Below are positions 49,382 through 58,686 of a stretch of 64,000 bases of DNA, one piece after another. Source of the DNA: Acinetobacter sp. WCHAc010034 (GTDB lineage Bacteria > Pseudomonadota > Gammaproteobacteria > Pseudomonadales > Moraxellaceae); contig NZ_CP032279.1 of NCBI RefSeq assembly GCF_001696615.3, positions 2,542,001-2,606,000 on the forward strand, given 5' to 3'. The number at the start of each line of letters is the position of its first letter. The first letter of the stretch is position 1. The notes below the pieces were generated by a model. It ran no database searches. It was not told the origin of the DNA and was given only the letters and a program-made list of their open reading frames with translations. A program made the translations under genes and the position numbers.

Positions 49382-50500
49382 ATGACTTATCCGTTAAAAG
49401 GCTTGAAAGTTCTTGATTTTTCCACACTTCTTCCGGGGCCGTTCGCCACCATGTATTTGGCGGACATGGGGGCCGAAGTTGTGCATATTGAATCACCCGC
49501 GCGCCCGGATCTGATCCGCCTGATGCCGCCGTATTCAAACGGCCAGGCGGCGTCGCATAATTACTTGAACCGAAACAAGCAGTCTGTGGCGCTGGATTTA
49601 AAAAATCCTGACAGCATCGCGCTGATTCTATCCAAAATTTCCAGCTATGACATTGTTATTGAACAGTTCAGGCCGGGGGTGATGCAGCGCCTGGGCCTGG
49701 ATTACCCGCGCCTTGCGGCAATTAATCCGAGGCTGATTTACTGTTCAGTGAGCGGCTACGGGCAGACCGGCAGCCATAAAAGCCGCGCCGGCCATGACAT
49801 CAATTATCTGGCGCTGTCGGGCATTGCCGGCCACAGCGGCCGCCGGCACAGCGGGCCGCCGCTGATGGGCATTCAAATTGCCGATGTGGCCGGCGGGTCG
49901 CTGCATGCGCTGATCGGCATTTTAAGCGCGGTGATTGAGCGCAGTCAAAGCGGCCTGGGGCAGCATATTGATATTTCCATGACCGACTGCGCCGCTGCGC
50001 TGAACAGCATGGCCGCCGCCGCTGAACTTGCCGGAAAGGAGCAGCAGCATCCTGAACAGTCGTATTTAAACGGCGGCGCCCTGTATGACTATTATCAGAC
50101 GCGCGACGGGCGCTATTTATCGGTGGGCAGCCTGGAGCCGCAATTCATGGCGGGGCTGGCGCAGCTGCTGGATTTGCCGGAGGTGCTGGAAAAAGGCGCT
50201 TCATTGGACGCGGCGGACCGGAAAGCGGTGAAGCAGGCCATACGGGAGAAAATCGCCGGCAAGGATTTTGCCGAGTGGAATGCCATTTTTCAGGCGCAGG
50301 ATGTCTGTGTAGAGCCGGTGCTGACCCTGCATGAAGCGCTGCATTCAGAGCTGGCGGCGCAAAGGGGCTGGGTTGCAGATGTGCCTTTAAGCGCTGGAAG
50401 CGCGGAAACAGAGCCACAGCCGGCATGCCCGATCAAGTTTTCACGGTCAAAAATAAGATATGAATTTATTGGGAAAAAAATGGGTTTTGACCACTTGTAA
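49382..50500 (+). CDS. CaiB/BaiF family (class III) CoA-transferase
   Basis: 372 residues. Moves CoA between acyl groups or racemises 2-methylacyl-CoA. Family blocks: GLKVLDFSTLLPGPFATMYLADMGAEVVHIE region, NRNKQSVALDLKNP, SVSGYGQTGSHKSRAGHDINY with the catalytic Asp, and GQHIDISMTDCAAAL. The GAEVVHIESP and AGHDINYLALSG spellings are close to alpha-methylacyl-CoA racemase, so an AMACR-like role in branched fatty-acid or bile-acid-type degradation is possible. Divergent from the AraC regulator. Confidence 0.9.
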   Translation: MTYPLKGLKVLDFSTLLPGPFATMYLADMGAEVVHIESPARPDLIRLMPPYSNGQAASHNYLNRNKQSVALDLKNPDSIALILSKISSYDIVIEQFRPGVMQRLGLDYPRLAAINPRLIYCSVSGYGQTGSHKSRAGHDINYLALSGIAGHSGRRHSGPPLMGIQIADVAGGSLHALIGILSAVIERSQSGLGQHIDISMTDCAAALNSMAAAAELAGKEQQHPEQSYLNGGALYDYYQTRDGRYLSVGSLEPQFMAGLAQLLDLPEVLEKGASLDAADRKAVKQAIREKIAGKDFAEWNAIFQAQDVCVEPVLTLHEALHSELAAQRGWVADVPLSAGSAETEPQPACPIKFSRSKIRYEFIGKKMGFDHL

Positions 50501-50622
50501 ATATCACAGTGTGATAATTTAACTATCTTTTACACAATAAAATAACAAAAAAACATAGGGCTACATACAGCAAGGGGTTAACATAGCCATATAGTTACAA
50601 TTTGTAAGCAAGGCCGCCAATT

Positions 50623-51864
50623 ATGAATAAATCTAGAAGCAGTTTATATTTTGGTGTCAGCATCTTAACGCTAAGCTGCTGCTTTCAAAATGTTTATGCT
50701 GCAAATGCTTTTGATGCGCGCAACCCCTGGATGCTGGGTGACTGGAATGGCCAGCGCACGGCGCTGCAGCAGCAGGGCTATGATTTCAGCCTGGGCTACA
50801 CCGGTGAAATGGCCACTTTGCTGGATGCAAAGCATGCATCCAGCCACGGCACGGAATATGCGGATCAGTTTACGTTCGGCGCGCATCTGGATTTGGAAAA
50901 AATCTTAGGATGGCGGGACACCGAAGCGCAGCTCACCGTCACGCAGCGCAACGGGCGCTCGCTGTCGCAGACTTCCGATGCCTTAAGCGGGCATTTGAGT
51001 TCTGCGCAGGAAGTCTGGGGGCGCGGCCAAACCTGGCGCCTAACTGATTTCTGGATCAAGAAGAAATTCCTTGATCAGAAACTGGACATCAAGGCCGGCC
51101 GCTTTGGCGAAGGCGAAGACTTCAACAGCTTTGACTGCGATTTTCAGAACTTGGCGCTGTGCGGCTCGCAAGTCGGCAACTGGGTCGGCGACCAGTGGTA
51201 CAACTGGCCGGTCAGCCAATGGGCGGCGCGGGTTAAATACAGCGTCACGCCTGAAGTCTATGTGCAGGCGGGCGCCTATGAATACAACCCGGAAAACCTT
51301 GAGCGCAGCAAAGGCTTTAACCTCAGCACAGACGGCTCGCATGGCGCCGTTATTCCGGCAGAAGCGGTTTGGACGCCGAAGCTGGGCGCTGCAAAGCTTC
51401 CGGGTGAATACCGCGCAGGCTACTACTACAGCACAGCGGATGCGCAGCAAATCCGCCATCCGCAGCGCAGCGCGCATAAGCAGGGCGGCTGGCTGGTGCT
51501 GAAGCAGCAGCTGACCGCGCATAAGGGCGACGCCTCGCGCGGCCTGACGGCTTTCATTAATGCCACGGTGCATGACGCTGACACGAATGCGGTCAGCGAC
51601 ATGCAGAATGCCGGCGTGGTTTACACCGGCCTGATGGACGCGCGCCCGCAAGACCAGATAGCCGCAGGCTTTGCCCGCATCAATATGAATGATGAGCTGA
51701 ATGACGGCCGCAGCCGGGAATACGATGCGGAAGTGTATTACGGCATTCATGCGGCGGACTGGCTGAGCATCCGGCCGAATGTCCAGTATATCCGCCATGT
51801 CGGCGCGTATAAAAATGGCGAGAATGCATGGGTCGGCGGAATTAAATTCCAGACCGCATTCTAG
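50623..51864 (+). CDS. oprB: OprB-family carbohydrate-selective porin
   Basis: 413 residues. Signal peptide ends NVYA (about residue 26). The mature protein begins NPWMLGDWNGQRTALQQQGYDFSLGYTGE, typical of OprB, with LTDFWIKKKFLDQKLDIKAGRF and QWYNWPVSQWAARVKY later, and ends in aromatic Phe (KFQTAF). Outer-membrane sugar channel. It is immediately upstream of gcd, so it likely feeds glucose to the periplasmic dehydrogenase. Confidence 0.88.
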   Translation: MNKSRSSLYFGVSILTLSCCFQNVYAANAFDARNPWMLGDWNGQRTALQQQGYDFSLGYTGEMATLLDAKHASSHGTEYADQFTFGAHLDLEKILGWRDTEAQLTVTQRNGRSLSQTSDALSGHLSSAQEVWGRGQTWRLTDFWIKKKFLDQKLDIKAGRFGEGEDFNSFDCDFQNLALCGSQVGNWVGDQWYNWPVSQWAARVKYSVTPEVYVQAGAYEYNPENLERSKGFNLSTDGSHGAVIPAEAVWTPKLGAAKLPGEYRAGYYYSTADAQQIRHPQRSAHKQGGWLVLKQQLTAHKGDASRGLTAFINATVHDADTNAVSDMQNAGVVYTGLMDARPQDQIAAGFARINMNDELNDGRSREYDAEVYYGIHAADWLSIRPNVQYIRHVGAYKNGENAWVGGIKFQTAF

Positions 51865-52065
51865 TTTCTAGATCGATAAGTATTTGCCGGCAGCCCTGTT
51901 TTTTTAGCTGTCAATTTTTAATTCATCAAAGCTTTGGTGCATCAAGGCTTTCCGCTGTTCAGTGCCGGGCAGATACTTAAAATCTAAAAACTGTTAAAAA
52001 CAGGCGCCCATTCAGCTTCAGCGCTGTCTGGGCTTTCAACAGAATCTAAGAAATAGGTGGTCAAT

Positions 52066-54468
52066 ATGAGCACTCCATCTTCAGCTTCAGGATTAACCAC
52101 CTTTACAGCCGCGATTGCTGTAATTTTCGGTTTGGTCCTGCTGCTAGGGGGAATATACCTTGCAGTCCTTGGCGGGTCTTGGTACTACGTCATTGCAGGT
52201 TTATTCTTCATCGCTGCCGCAGTGCTGCTGCAGAAATTAAAAAGCGCCGCTTTAGCGGTTTATGCTGTGCTGATTTTAGGCACAGTAGTCTGGGGGCTGT
52301 GGGAAGTCGGCTCTGACTTCTTCGCCTTGGCGCCCCGGCTGGATATTTTAGGCGTATTCGGCTTATGGCTGCTGATTCCTGCGGTAACCCGCGGCTTTGA
52401 GCATGCCAAAGGCGCAAAAATAGCCCTGTCCGGCTCACTGGCGATTACTGTTGCGGTGATGGTTTATGCGGTATTCAATGACCCGCAGGAAATCCGCGGC
52501 GAGCTGACTGCACAGCAGCCGGCAGCGTCACAGCCGGTTCCCGGCATCGCCGATGCAGACTGGCCGGCATACGGCCGCACGCAATCCGGCCTGCGCTATT
52601 CACCGCTGAATCAGATTAATTCAGACAACGTGAAAGACCTGCAGGTGGCATGGACTTACAACACCGGCGACTTCAAGACCGAAAATGATTCAGGCGAGAC
52701 CACCAATCAGGTGACCCCAATTAAAGTGGGGGACAGCATGTACATCTGCACCACCCACCAGAAGCTGGTTGCGCTGGATCCTGCCAGCGGCAAGGCGAAA
52801 TGGACTTTTGACCCGAAACTGAAATCGGACAGGACTTTCCAGCATTTAACCTGCCGCGGCGTTTCATACTATGACGCAGCCAATACGGCCGGTTTTGAAG
52901 CCAGCCTGGCAGCCAAGAAAACTGTTTCCGCGCAGTGCCCGAAAAAAGTCATTCTTCCTGTGAATGACGGCCGCCTTGTGGCGATCAATGCCGACAATGG
53001 CCAGCGCTGCACCGACTTCGGCAAAAACGGCGAAGTTGACCTGCAGAAAGATATGCCGTTCCCGTATCCGGGCGGCTATATTCCGACCTCGCCGCCGGTA
53101 GTGACCGGCACGACCATTATCATTGCGGGCGCAACCACCGACAACTATTCAACTGAAGAGCCGTCCGGCGTGATCCGCGGCTATGATGTGAATACCGGCG
53201 CGCTCCTGTGGGTATTTGATACCGGCGCCGCCGATCCGAATGCGATTCCTGCGCCGGGCCAGAAGTATGTGCAGAATTCGCCAAACGCATGGGCGCCGCT
53301 GGCTTATGACGCGCAGCTGGATATTGTCTATGTGCCGACAGGCGTGGGCACGCCGGATATCTGGGGCGGCAACCGCACCGAACTGCATGAGCGCTACGCC
53401 AACTCCATGCTGGCGCTGAATGCCACTACCGGCAAGCTGGTGTGGAACTTCCAGACCACCCATCATGATTTGTGGGATATGGATGTGCCGTCGCAGCCGA
53501 CGCTTACCGACATTAAAGACAAATCCGGCAAGACGGTTCCAGCCATCTATGTCTTGACCAAAACCGGCAACGCCTTTGTTCTAGACCGCCGCACCGGTGA
53601 AGCGATTGTGCCGATTACCGAGCGCCCTGTGCCGCAGACCGTGAAGCGCGGCCCGCAGACCAAAGGCGAGCGCTATTCTCCAACCCAGCCGTTCTCGGAC
53701 TTTGATCTGGCGCCGCAGGAAAAACTGACGGACAAGCAGATGTGGGGCGCCACCATGTTTGACCAGCTGATGTGCCGCGTGTCTTTCCATAAGCTGAATT
53801 ACGACGGCATTTATACTCCGCCGTCTGAAAACGGCACCTTGGTGTTCCCGGGAAATTTAGGCGTATTTGAATGGGGCGGCATGTCGGTCAATCCGGAACG
53901 CCAGATTGCCGTCATGAACCCGATTGGCCTGCCGTTTGTGTCCAAGCTGATTCCTGAAGATCCGAACCGTCCGAAAACGGCCAGAGGCGCAGGCACTGAA
54001 GCGGGCGTTCAGCCGATGTACGGCGTGCCGTACGGTGTTGAAATCAGCGCGTTTCTGTCGCCGTTCGGCTTGCCGTGCAAGCAGCCGGCCTGGGGCTATG
54101 TGGCCGGCGTGGATTTGAATACCCATAAAGTGGCCTGGAAGCGCCGCATCGGCACCATCCGCGACAGCATGCCGGGCATTCCATTGCCTCCGTTTAAAAT
54201 GGGCGTGCCGATGCTGGGCGGTTCAATTTCAACTGCGGGCAACGTCATGTTTGTTGGCGGCACGCAGGATAACTACATCCGCGCCATCAACGTCAGCAAC
54301 GGCGATGAGCTGTGGAAAGGCCGCTTGCCGGCGGGCGGGCAGGCGACGCCGATGACGTATGAAGCCAACGGCAAGCAGTATGTGGTGATTATGGCCGGCG
54401 GCCACGGCTCATTCGGCACCAAAATGGGCGATGCGCTGGTGGCCTATGCGCTGCCGGATCAGAAATAG
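52066..54468 (+). CDS. gcd: Membrane-bound PQQ-dependent glucose dehydrogenase
   Basis: 800 residues from ATG 52066 (AGGTGG five bases upstream; a GTG three codons earlier is less likely). Five hydrophobic helices occupy the first 140 residues, then an eight-bladed PQQ propeller faces the periplasm. Motifs: WPAYGRTQSGLRYSPLNQIN, TTHHDLWDMDVPSQPTL with the conserved HDLWD, IYVLTKTGNAFVLDR, and the C-terminal GGQATPMTYEANGKQYVV. Oxidises glucose and other aldoses to lactones, passing electrons to ubiquinone. PQQ synthesis genes are not in this window. Confidence 0.97.
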   Translation: MSTPSSASGLTTFTAAIAVIFGLVLLLGGIYLAVLGGSWYYVIAGLFFIAAAVLLQKLKSAALAVYAVLILGTVVWGLWEVGSDFFALAPRLDILGVFGLWLLIPAVTRGFEHAKGAKIALSGSLAITVAVMVYAVFNDPQEIRGELTAQQPAASQPVPGIADADWPAYGRTQSGLRYSPLNQINSDNVKDLQVAWTYNTGDFKTENDSGETTNQVTPIKVGDSMYICTTHQKLVALDPASGKAKWTFDPKLKSDRTFQHLTCRGVSYYDAANTAGFEASLAAKKTVSAQCPKKVILPVNDGRLVAINADNGQRCTDFGKNGEVDLQKDMPFPYPGGYIPTSPPVVTGTTIIIAGATTDNYSTEEPSGVIRGYDVNTGALLWVFDTGAADPNAIPAPGQKYVQNSPNAWAPLAYDAQLDIVYVPTGVGTPDIWGGNRTELHERYANSMLALNATTGKLVWNFQTTHHDLWDMDVPSQPTLTDIKDKSGKTVPAIYVLTKTGNAFVLDRRTGEAIVPITERPVPQTVKRGPQTKGERYSPTQPFSDFDLAPQEKLTDKQMWGATMFDQLMCRVSFHKLNYDGIYTPPSENGTLVFPGNLGVFEWGGMSVNPERQIAVMNPIGLPFVSKLIPEDPNRPKTARGAGTEAGVQPMYGVPYGVEISAFLSPFGLPCKQPAWGYVAGVDLNTHKVAWKRRIGTIRDSMPGIPLPPFKMGVPMLGGSISTAGNVMFVGGTQDNYIRAINVSNGDELWKGRLPAGGQATPMTYEANGKQYVVIMAGGHGSFGTKMGDALVAYALPDQK

Positions 54469-54490
54469 CCGCTTGAGTTGATCTAAAGCA

Positions 54491-54516
54491 AAAAGCCTGA
54501 TTCGTCAGGCTTTTTT
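54491..54516 (+). terminator. Terminator after gcd
   Basis: Stem AAAGCCTGA / TCAGGCTTT with a TTCG loop and T-run. Confidence 0.85.
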
Positions 54517-54694
54517 CTTATGAAAATAAATGCTGAAGAATAAACAAAATAAGCAATGCAGCTGAAAATGAATGAAAACCGGCGCAAAGGCTTTCTCCCT
54601 GCGGAAATCCGGCATCCTTATCAATAAAACCGCTATGAAATATGTAAAAAACGCATTTTCTTGATAGAAAAAATCCCGCTATGCTGTGCATCGT

Positions 54695-54700
54695 TATAAT
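54695..54700 (+). promoter_or_regulatory. cysI: Possible cysI promoter -10 element
   Basis: TATAAT 20 bases before the cysI start codon region has no recognisable -35 at 16-18 bases, which would fit activator (CysB-type) dependence. This is weak evidence. Confidence 0.35.
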
Positions 54701-54721
54701 AGAAATTACTAGCTGTACGCC

Positions 54722-56365
54722 ATGTATTTATATACTGATTTTGACCAGCAACTGGTCAATGAACGTGTTGCACAGTTCCGTGACCAGACGGAACGTTATT
54801 TAGCCGGAAAATTGACTGAAGACGAATACCGTCCTCTGCGCCTGCAAAATGGCCTGTATGTTCAGCGCTATGCGCCAATGCTGCGGATTGCCGTGCCTTA
54901 CGGCCTGATGAACTCGAAGCAGCTGCGCAAAGTTGCGGAACTGGCCAAGGACTATGACCGCGGCTATGCGCATGTTTCTACCCGTCAGAATATTCAGTTC
55001 AACTGGCCTGCGCTGGAAAATGTGCCGGACATGCTGCAGGAGCTTGCTTCTGTGCAGATGCATGCCATCCAAACCTCAGGCAACTGCATCCGCAACACCA
55101 CCACTGACCAGTATGCAGGCGTGGTTGCCGGTGAAATTGCAGACCCGCGCCCAACCTGCGAACTGATCCGCCAGTGGTCGACGTTTCACCCGGAATTCGC
55201 GTTCCTGCCGCGCAAGTTCAAAATTGCCGTGTCCGCCTTAGCGGAAATTGACCGCGCAGCCACTTCATTCCACGATATCGGCGTGTATATTGTGCGCAAT
55301 GAAGCCGGCGAAATGGGCTACAAAATTAAAGTCGGCGGCGGCTTGGGCCGTACCCCGGTTATCGGCAGCTTTATCCGCGACTTCCTGCCGCGTGAAGACC
55401 TGATTGCCTACCTTGAGGCGGTGCTGCGCGTGTACAACCTGCACGGCCGCCGCGACAACAAATATAAAGCGCGGATTAAAATCCTGGTTAAAGCTTTAAC
55501 TCCAGCAGTCTTTGCGGAAAAAGTTGAAGCTGAATTTGCGCACACCGTCAAGACGCTGAAAGTGGACGCGGGCACCCTGAAAAAAATGGATGAGAACTTC
55601 ACGCCATTTGCCTATCAGGATTATGCGGATGAAGACTTTGCTGAGCAGTTCGCCGCTGAGCCGAAATTCAAGCAGTGGTTCAACATCAACACCAATGCGC
55701 ACAAAGTGAAAGGTTACCGCATCGTGACCATTTCATTGAAGCGCACCGGCGTTGCGCCGGGCGACATGGCGGTTGAAGAAATGAACCTGATTGCCGATCT
55801 GGCGGACAAGTACACCTTCGGCGAATTGCGCACCACGCATGAACAGAACATTTCCCTGGTCGATGTGCCGCAGAAAGACCTGTTTGAACTGTGGAAAATC
55901 CTTGATCAGCACAATTTGGCGCGCGCGCATATCGGCTTTATTACCGACATTATCTGCTGCCCGGGCGGCGACTTCTGCTCACTGGCCAATGCCAAATCCA
56001 TTCCGATTTCTGAAGCGATTTCCCGCCGTTTTGATGATCTGGATACGGTGTACAACTTGGGCCATCTTGACCTGAATATTTCAGGCTGCATGAATGCCTG
56101 CGGCCACCACCATGTCGGCAACATCGGCATTCTGGGCGTAGACAAGAAAGGCGCGGAATTCTATCAGATTACTTTAGGCGGCAACGCCGGCCATGACGCT
56201 TCAATCGGCGACATCCTCGGGCCGTCATTCGCAGCTGAAGTGGTGCCGGATATTGTCGAAGAGATCCTGAATACCTATTTAGACCTGCGCCAGGACGGCG
56301 AAGCGTTTATTGAAACTTACCGCCGTGTCGGCATTCAGCCATTCAAGGAGCGCGCATATGCTTAA
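54722..56365 (+). CDS. cysI: Sulfite/nitrite reductase hemoprotein (CysI-type)
   Basis: 547 residues. Siroheme/[4Fe-4S] reductase of the assimilatory sulfite pathway. Two ferredoxin-like nitrite/sulfite reductase half-domains are visible (RYAPMLRIAVPYGLMNSKQL and KGYRIVTISLKRTGVAPGD). Siroheme and cluster motifs are STRQNIQFNWP, IQTSGNCIRNTTTD, CCPGGDFCSLANAKS and LNISGCMNACGHHHVGNIG. It likely takes electrons from ferredoxin or a separate flavoprotein. A DUF934 gene overlaps its end by eight bases, the usual arrangement in related bacteria. Confidence 0.94.
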   Translation: MYLYTDFDQQLVNERVAQFRDQTERYLAGKLTEDEYRPLRLQNGLYVQRYAPMLRIAVPYGLMNSKQLRKVAELAKDYDRGYAHVSTRQNIQFNWPALENVPDMLQELASVQMHAIQTSGNCIRNTTTDQYAGVVAGEIADPRPTCELIRQWSTFHPEFAFLPRKFKIAVSALAEIDRAATSFHDIGVYIVRNEAGEMGYKIKVGGGLGRTPVIGSFIRDFLPREDLIAYLEAVLRVYNLHGRRDNKYKARIKILVKALTPAVFAEKVEAEFAHTVKTLKVDAGTLKKMDENFTPFAYQDYADEDFAEQFAAEPKFKQWFNINTNAHKVKGYRIVTISLKRTGVAPGDMAVEEMNLIADLADKYTFGELRTTHEQNISLVDVPQKDLFELWKILDQHNLARAHIGFITDIICCPGGDFCSLANAKSIPISEAISRRFDDLDTVYNLGHLDLNISGCMNACGHHHVGNIGILGVDKKGAEFYQITLGGNAGHDASIGDILGPSFAAEVVPDIVEEILNTYLDLRQDGEAFIETYRRVGIQPFKERAYA

Positions 56366-56843
56366 TACCGCACTTCAAGTGCTCTCTAAAGACGGCACTG
56401 TTGCAGACAATACCTATCAGCTGATCGGCGAAGACGGCGCGCTGCCGCAGGGCGATGTGGTGCTGACGGTTGAACAGCTGGATCAGCTGGCAAATATCAG
56501 CGGCCGGAAAGCGCTGTACATTACGGTAGATGCATCGCCGGAAGTCAATGAATTTCCGCTGGATCAGCTGGATGCGATTTTCATTGAATTCGCCGGCTTC
56601 AATGATGGCCGCGGCTATTCATTTGCAGCGCTTTTACGCCGTCAGGGCTATCAGGGCGAACTGCGCGCAACAGGCGATGTGTTTAAAGATGTGCTGAACT
56701 ACATGAAGCGTTCCGGTTTTGACTCTTTTGTCGTGAAAGAAGGCAAAGACATTCAGGAAGCGGCTGCCGGTTTGGGCGATTTTACCCACCCTTACCAGGC
56801 ATCGACTGCGGTGCCGCAAGCGCACTATCAGACGGGCGCTTGA
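56358..56843 (+). CDS. DUF934-domain protein of sulfite-reductase operon
   Basis: 161 residues from ATG 56358; AAGGAG seven bases upstream decides the start, and it overlaps cysI by eight bases. The family pattern includes DQLDAIFIEFAGFNDGRGYSFAALLRR and YQGELRATGDVFKDVL, then YMKRSGFDSFVVKEG. DUF934 proteins accompany cysI or nitrite reductase genes; a role in sulfite reductase maturation or electron delivery has been suggested by context only. In many relatives cysH follows; here it does not. Confidence 0.88.
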   Translation: MLNTALQVLSKDGTVADNTYQLIGEDGALPQGDVVLTVEQLDQLANISGRKALYITVDASPEVNEFPLDQLDAIFIEFAGFNDGRGYSFAALLRRQGYQGELRATGDVFKDVLNYMKRSGFDSFVVKEGKDIQEAAAGLGDFTHPYQASTAVPQAHYQTGA

Positions 56844-56860
56844 CGTTTAAAGCTAGATAA

Positions 56861-56887
56861 AAAAGCTGGATTTATTCCAGCTTTTTT
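56861..56887 (+). terminator. Terminator after the DUF934 gene
   Basis: Stem AAAAGCTGGA / TCCAGCTTTT with TTTAT loop and T-run. Confidence 0.85.
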
Positions 56888-56950
56888 ATTGGATGAAGCA
56901 AATAAAAATATGCTATTAGTGTTCTAAAAGAGAATAGATACCGTTTTATC

Positions 56951-58399
56951 ATGTGGAAATTTTTAGAAAAGCTGCTATCCCCTAAAAAATCTTATCCAGC
57001 AGCTGAGGCGGCATGCGAAACAGCAAGAATAGAAAATAATGCTGAAGCGGCTGTATTGGAATCACAGCCTGATGATTTGCATGATGGCTGCAATTACCAA
57101 TATTACTGCATTGATCCAAGCTTATCCGAATTTGAAAAGTCATTATTGAGGCTAAGAAGCTACGATGGCCATATCCGCCAAGCCGTATTGGAAGATATGA
57201 AGGAGTGCTTTGATCCTGAATTATTTCCTCATTTGCTGTGGCGTTTAAATGACTATGTCGGAATTAATCAAAAATTAGCCGCCGACCATGTACAGCGCTG
57301 GGCAGTTCGCCAAGAGTTTTCAGCTGTGTGCGCGCAGTATTTTTTAGAAATTGCGGCATTGAAAAACCGCATACGTATAAATCAGGATGTTTTTCATTTG
57401 CTTTTAGCGGGCGTTGGGGAAAATAAAGAATATCTGAGAGAAAGTTTGACGCAAAAGCAAGGCCGCCTTCCCCGGGTGATTCTAGCTTTTATTTTGGAAT
57501 ATCAATGGCTGGCAGAGGATGAATTAATGTCCCTATGCGAGCATGCAAATGATCAGCTGGTTCGCAAGCATTGGCTGGATAAAATAATACAGACGGGGCC
57601 TGAGCAGCAGCTGTCTTTGCTTAGAAATGCGCAGCAAAAAGATGTGCAGTACACCTTGTTTAATGCCTTATGGCATAAAAATGTTTTAACTGTAAATGAT
57701 CTCATACAATTTTGGCATAGCCCTTATTTGGCTGTAATGGATTATGCGGATTTTGCATTGAGGCAAAAGAATTTTGATTTTGATCAATATTTTCAGGAAC
57801 ATCCAATTCAGGATTTATCTCAAAAGTCTTTGCGTCTTCGGGCATATCAATGGATGATCAGGCGCGGTTCACAGGCTGAATTTTTTAGCATCATTCAAGC
57901 TTTAGACAATCAAGTGATCGCCAATGCAGTAATGAAATCAGCCTTGAAAAGAAAATCTGTAAATTTTGAGCAGGTTATTTCTTATTATCATCGGACTGAG
58001 CAAAAGCTGACATTCCATTTTTTTTCAAAAATACGGCAAATTTCAGGCCAGCAATTGAGCCTGTATGAAATTGAAAGCCTCATTGCCTTAATGGATGAGC
58101 CTATTCCTCTGCTGCAGAGATTAGAGCTGGCTGCCGGATATAATGCATGGGAACAGCTGTATTGGTATGCGCTGCATTGGAATTTTATCCGGAATGAAAA
58201 TGAGCAAATGATTTATGATGCCTTTGTGCAAAGGCAATTATGGCATTTAAATTATGCAATTTATCCGCCGCATTGGCAGCAGCGCCAAAAACAGAAGCTA
58301 GAGCATGTCTTGCCCAAACTGATCTATAGATTTCCTGAGGTCTTCTCTGGACAGAATGTCCAGAAAATTTTAAATCAAACTTTGAATGATGTGAGTTAA
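56951..58399 (+). CDS. Large helical protein of unknown function
   Basis: 482 residues, no recognised family. After a short N-terminal amphipathic helix (MWKFLEKLLSPKKS) and a variable, acidic linker to about residue 50, the rest is almost entirely helical with repeated 30-40-residue blocks (RQAVLEDMKECFDPELFPHLL, VILAFILEYQWLAEDELMS, QLVRKHWLDKIIQTGP), suggesting an alpha-solenoid (HEAT-like) fold. No signal peptide or membrane helix. Codon use is AT-rich relative to cysI. It is bounded by terminators upstream and by the IS-disrupted VOC gene downstream, so it is probably monocistronic. Scaffold or protein-binding role is only a guess. Confidence 0.75.
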   Translation: MWKFLEKLLSPKKSYPAAEAACETARIENNAEAAVLESQPDDLHDGCNYQYYCIDPSLSEFEKSLLRLRSYDGHIRQAVLEDMKECFDPELFPHLLWRLNDYVGINQKLAADHVQRWAVRQEFSAVCAQYFLEIAALKNRIRINQDVFHLLLAGVGENKEYLRESLTQKQGRLPRVILAFILEYQWLAEDELMSLCEHANDQLVRKHWLDKIIQTGPEQQLSLLRNAQQKDVQYTLFNALWHKNVLTVNDLIQFWHSPYLAVMDYADFALRQKNFDFDQYFQEHPIQDLSQKSLRLRAYQWMIRRGSQAEFFSIIQALDNQVIANAVMKSALKRKSVNFEQVISYYHRTEQKLTFHFFSKIRQISGQQLSLYEIESLIALMDEPIPLLQRLELAAGYNAWEQLYWYALHWNFIRNENEQMIYDAFVQRQLWHLNYAIYPPHWQQRQKQKLEHVLPKLIYRFPEVFSGQNVQKILNQTLNDVS

Positions 58400-58686
58400 T
58401 CAGCACAAGGCTCATGAAGATGGATTCATGAACCTTGTATTTTAAGCCTGCTATGGCTGTTCAAGCTGGCAATTCACCATCCACTTAATGCCGAACTGAT
58501 CGGTGAACGCGCCGTACAGCGCGCCCCAGAAAGTTTTTTCCAGCGGCATTTCAATTTGCCCATTCACAGACAAAGCGTCAAATAAGCGCCGCGCTTCATC
58601 CTGCTCATGCTTTTCCAGATTGATGGAAATGTAATGGTTGGTGCTGATGTGTGCTGAATTAGCAGGAGACTTTCACTTGGGAGATT

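Noticed and set aside
51040..51798. A 252-codon minus-strand open frame inside the porin gene
   Set aside because: Codon-shadow of oprB; residue composition is implausible for a real protein.
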